This document shows positions 59,601 to 64,000 of a stretch of 64,000 bases of DNA, in pieces (within the stretch, counting starts at the first letter, position 1; each line of letters starts with the position of its first letter). The notes under the pieces are model-generated. The model searched no databases and was not told where the DNA came from. It saw only the letters and a program-made list of their open reading frames with translations. Origin of the DNA: Climacium dendroides (Eukaryota; Streptophyta; Bryopsida; Hypnales; Climaciaceae); assembly GCA_950106755.1 (NCBI GenBank), contig OX467083.1, forward strand, positions 35,893,029 through 35,957,028, written 5' to 3'. A program made the position numbers and the translations under genes.

Positions 59601-60777
59601 TGATTGAATCCCTTGTATACTGTTAGTTTTTTTTCACTCTAAAACACAAATAAACAATGAACCTATCTAAAATGCACATTATGTACTATTGACGTACATA
59701 CATACATTTAATGTCCTTAAATTTTTTAGATAGTGTCCCTACAATATCAAAGCTACTAGTAACGTAGTTGGTTGTTTAAAAACAGAAGATGTTAGAGACA
59801 ATGATTATATCGGCTATTTGTTGGTCAAATTTGAAAAACCTTCATCTAAAGACTCAAAGGAAAGAATTTCAACATAAACATGAATTGAATATCCATTGGT
59901 GTGTCTACCTAGAGAGAGAATGAGAAATTAGGACAATAGTTTGCACAATGGTTGAATGTTCAAGAATTATGAAGTGGAATGAAAATGAAACATAAGTTGA
60001 AACATTAATTATTTTTGGTTGGAGTTCATCATTTTTGAGATAAACAAGCAATTTTCTGTACCTAATAAAATTGTGTTGTGATTGTAGGAGTAAGATCTTC
60101 AAGTAGAATTTTAAAACATTCCAATAATAATGATTCAACAATGGATTATACAAAAGATCATATAAAAATATATAATAATAATAATTTATTTGGATAGAGA
60201 TACTTGTAAATTATAGCTTATTTACATACAAGTTTTAGTATTACTTCAAAACGCATAAGCAAAGAAGAAATGTAGTTTAAGATATTAGATAGAACAACCC
60301 AATGCCATCACTCACCCAATCCCAACATCTAGTGAATCCTCCCATTTGCATCAATCCTCCATCCATTACCACAATCTTAGCAACCCTTTAGTATGATGAC
60401 AATGCACTCAAGGGAGTGATTTAGCCTAGGTTTACCCATGCTTTACCAATTTAGTTCCAACAAACTTTGAAAAATAACAGAAAATTCATTTCTTTGTGGA
60501 AATGTCTTCATTCTACTTGCAAATGGCTTCTCTCAAACTTTACAATCTTTGAAAACTACGGGAGTTGACAAATAGCTTCTCCACAGTCCCTAGCTAGCCA
60601 ATCTGGACGGTAATTAATAATCTCATTTGCCTTTCCTTTCTTACCATTGTCTTGAGGACCTCAATGTGCAGTCTTCATTCCATCCGGTTTCTAAAACCAA
60701 CTTTCAAGAGTTCCGCCTTTCCTTCTTCTAGAAGCCCTCCCCCCAAAATTAATTTTTTAGTACAAATTCTAATTAAA
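59601..60777. other. AT-rich intergenic DNA
   Basis: No gene, RNA or clear repeat recognised. Confidence 0.55.
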
Positions 60778-60857
60778 TTAACCCCTGAAGGACCAAGAGT
60801 GCCCAAAACCATGTTGCAGAAGCCACCTGGTGGCCTTGTGGTTCTTTTAGGGATTAA
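60778..60857. mobile_element. TTAA-flanked mini-MITE (80 bp)
   Basis: TTAACCCCTGAAGGACCAAG at left and GTGGTTCTTTTAGGGATTAA at right form imperfect inverted repeats ending in TTAA. It appears to be a short derivative of the family at 43,496. Confidence 0.6.
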
Positions 60858-63748
60858 AAAGAGTCTTGTGGTACTCTCCTCACCCTATGCCCCCCCGGGG
60901 GCGTGACTTCTTGTGTCGTGTTGTCGTCCCCTAAGTGAGAGCAGACCAGGCTTGCCAACTATTCTTCATTGGTGGGGATTAAAAGCGAGCCACTAGAGCT
61001 GAGTGCCATGCCAACAGAATGCACGGAACGAGTGGGAGACAACTAATCGGCAAAGGAAGCAGTCAACCTTGCCATGCATTTGAACTTTTGTGAGGTAGGA
61101 CGTGGACTCCTGTGGAAAATCATAAAATGACAAACAAAGCGCCAAACCAAGGGTGGGTCATGGCCGGGCCGGGCCGCTCAATGCGTCTTGGAATTAGAGA
61201 TAAGCCTCTGTGGAAAGGCACTCTGATCGGGATATTTAAGAGGCCACGCTCTCGCAATGCCCAAGCACCTCGAGAGGGGCTTCCCCCAACGAAAGAAGAA
61301 AAAAAAGTACACGAGGACAACGGTCCATCGACAAACCCAACGGAGTGTCACCCATTGCGTTGCCGGCATTGATCAAAACAACCCACCAAATATATTCCTA
61401 TCTTGAGATTGGCGTAAAATTAAAACGTGTAGAACTCGTCTTCATGCGGAAGAGCATGGCCACTCTTACACGCCCAACTTGGCACACTCAAATTTTCCAT
61501 CCGATTTTGAAAGGCCCTCAATTTCCTTGTCCCTCACCGTTATTCACCGAACGCAGCCCATAAATAGTCAAATGGTCACTCATCAAGAAGAATAAAGGAT
61601 AAAGCAACGACATTTAGGATGAATAGTGATTTTGAGGGCCATTCCTTGACACATTAGGATCAAGTGTTAAGAGAACATTGTGAAGGGTCCGTAGTGATTT
61701 CCATCCACATTTGAAGAGTGTCGGACCTTGAAGGTGTGACAATGGCTATGGTCCAATGCCAGTTACACATTTAGAGATGTGTAATAATGGCCACTTAAAT
61801 AATGTCGGCTCTAACTAAAGTGTTGCTATTATGTGAGCCTAAAAGCACAAGCCTATGAGCCTAGAACCCTATACACCTATGTTATAGGTGTTTATATTGT
61901 AGAAACCTTCTATGATTATAGTGCAACTATCATGTAGGTACCTATATTATAGGTGTTTACATTATAAGCACCTCCAATGGTTGCAGTATATTTATTTATA
62001 TATACATATATAATTAAAGCTCACATGCTCAGATACTAGCACCATTGGCTCTAACTATACTACTTTTTAGAAAAAAAGTGCTTGAAATTAGACCCACCTA
62101 TTAATTGCACGGATGATAATTATGCATTGGAAGAAGACACACCAAGAGAGGTTCTACTTGCACTTGGAATTAGTATCATTCAAAGTCCTGCTTCAAAAAT
62201 CACAAATAGTTTACACAAGAAAGTATGACAAAGAAAAATTGGTGGCTAGTTCAAAGTTATCCGGTGGGATTGGGAGAGAACTTGGTAGCAATTTGAAATT
62301 AAAGCATCAACACCTCCTTCTTACCCCCACCCGTTAAAAAAATTTACAAAATTTCTTTTTAGAGTAAAAAATAGAAAAAATAACCAGATTGGGTACTTGA
62401 AAATGGTTCAATTTGAGAATTAAAGGAAAAGAACTCGAAAAGAACTTAGAAAACATCTTGAACACTAAAATGTGGATTTGAACTTTGGACAACCAAAATA
62501 GAGCCTATAACAAGTAAGCACAAAAACAAAAAAAGTATAATGTGCCACGACAAAGTATATTTAAAAAAAAAGAAATGTATAAATAGCACAACAAATTGGA
62601 AGATTTGAATGCCATTTTTATATTTTTTGCAATTGACCGTGTGAAATATGATCTATCATTTGAAGGTCATAGGTTTACAATTTTTGCTTTACCCCTAAAT
62701 GATTTGACAATGCTTTGGGGGATTTAATTACTTTTAGGCTCGCAATTGTGATGTCAATTTTTCAATTGGGACCAACAATTGGAATTTTGCACATAGATGC
62801 ACACAATGATTGTCTTGAATATACAACAAATTTTATAGAATCTAGACTGATTTTGTGGTTCCAAAGTTTTGTCCAATCTAGTCCTTTTGATCTCATCATG
62901 GGAACATTAGGCATCAATAAAATCAATAAAATATAAGACCCATCTTATATTTCTTTTTTTTTTCGAAATTTTTAATGGATTTTCAACTAAATTTAAAAGA
63001 AAGTCACTAACTTGAATGAATTGTGAGACAATTAGATTTTCCTAAAAAGAAATTCAAAGATGAATTATGCATATGCAAAGTAATGTACAAACTTCTCCTC
63101 TAAGTTTTAAAGTAAATATCTTACTATTAATGAGGTTTTACACTTTGAAGTTTTTTCACAATACACTTCAATGAATTAGCTATATGATTTTAAGGCTGGA
63201 TTAAATAAATTAGTCAAAGTAAAATACTTTTTGAAGTGCCCAAGTTGAGATCCAAAATCCATTTTACCTCATAATTCTACAATTCCTTAATCATATTGGG
63301 CACAAATTATTGACTTTGGAAAACTAATAACATGAAACACATTACCCTAAAAGAAATTATTCTTTTTTCTTACTTTGTAATGACCAACCCAAAATGCAAA
63401 AGCTGAACATGGATTTTCCGATCATCTAAAAGTCATCATTACATCAGAGATATCCTTTAAATTCATTTCAAAGATTTATTTTGTATTTTTTCTTTGACCT
63501 CCCATATACAAGTAGAACTACTAATCAATTGAGTATACCTTGATATTTTCGACTAATTGAATCCCTATGGATTCAAACATTGGAGGTATAGAATAATCAA
63601 TATAGAGGTTCAAAATTGATGGTGAGTTCATTCAACTTTGAAATTTGCATGAGAAACAAAGTGTGATATGTCCCATTAAATGAGGTACAACCATGTTTGT
63701 AATCTTACAAAATCATATGGTCATTCAATTTCAAAGTCCTCCTAAAAT
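60858..63748. other. Intergenic DNA
   Basis: A more GC-balanced segment at 60,890-61,560 holds open frames (for example 61,112-61,372 +) without domains. At 61,850-61,985 a short motif (ACACCTATGTTATAGGTGTTTA, in two diverged copies) recurs. The remainder is AT-rich with nothing recognised. Confidence 0.5.
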
Positions 63749-64000
63749 AACCCCTAAAGTCCCAAGGCCATTTTTCATCAAAAAAACACTCAAAACTATC
63801 ATTTTTAATACAAATAACAAAAAATTTAAACATTTGTTTCTTTTGCATATCCAACCATAGGTTCTTGCACTCCACTAGTATGAAAATATCAAGAAGAAGT
63901 TTCCAAAACTTTGACTATGTCAATCATAAGATATAAGCGGTTAAAGTGAAGTAAATGAAGTTTTTGCTCCTAACTAGACTAGATTGTAAGGATTTAAATT
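63749..64000. mobile_element. TTAA-family MITE, left part (runs off the window)
   Basis: ATAACCCCTAAAGTCCCAAG, then internal sequence shared with the 43,496 copy (CACTCAAAACTA, TTTGCATATCCAACC, CTTTGACTATGT). Confidence 0.65.

Noticed and set aside
61112..61372. 86-residue frame in the GC-balanced segment
   Set aside because: No recognised motif, overlapping open frames on the other strand, and no transcript signals visible.

Overview
This is plant nuclear DNA. Genes have GT-AG introns, there is an NPH3/RPT2-like (NRL) phototropism-family gene (a land-plant family), plant L1-type LINEs, CACTA-like and Stowaway-like MITEs and scattered TTTAGGG motifs. AT-rich, repeat-filled intergenic DNA suggests a large genome. 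The species cannot be fixed from the sequence; a non-flowering land plant is a guess.

Positions 1-35,731 are a nest of transposons. Three LINEs of one family, all on the minus strand, lie head to tail: A (1-3,504 plus 19,474-22,194), B (22,381-27,245 plus 31,996-34,235) and C (34,318-35,690, 5'-truncated). All five visible LINE ends abut fragments of the nuclear 18S rRNA gene at one motif, GGTACCTTGCT, so the family appears to insert at a fixed 18S site. LINE A is split by a 15,969-bp Mutator-like element (3,505-19,473) with a 9-bp target duplication ACTAAGAGA; removing the element and one copy of the duplication rejoins the LINE reading frame. LINE B is split by a ~4.75-kb segment rich in inverted repeats. 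CACTA-like MITEs with 3-bp duplications sit in the large element, in LINE A and in LINE C.

The 16-kb element is the most interesting object. It carries two divergent genes. Leftward is a two-exon MULE-type transposase with a zinc-cluster region, a DD/C-H core and a C-terminal SWIM finger. Rightward is a 10-exon, ~1,060-residue protein joining a ParB/sulfiredoxin-like domain (DGNHR) to a beta-class DNA-methyltransferase-like domain with altered catalytic motifs; the frame is open across all ten exons. Between them lie tandem repeats built around the inverted repeat CTCTCGG-GA-CCGAGAG. I read this as a mobile element with its own transposase and a ParB-methylase-like DNA-binding or modification partner.

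Positions 35,732-48,650 are AT-rich repeat DNA with no convincing gene: a 740-bp terminal-inverted-repeat element, a solitary CACTA-like end with subterminal repeats, TTAA-flanked MITEs and a Stowaway-like MITE.

The one host gene I can recognise is the NRL gene at 51,152-55,891 (+): six exons, ~662 residues, BTB then NPH3 domain, coiled coil and a basic RRRHS tail. Positions 56,000-64,000 return to AT-rich DNA with short MITEs and one unassigned open frame.
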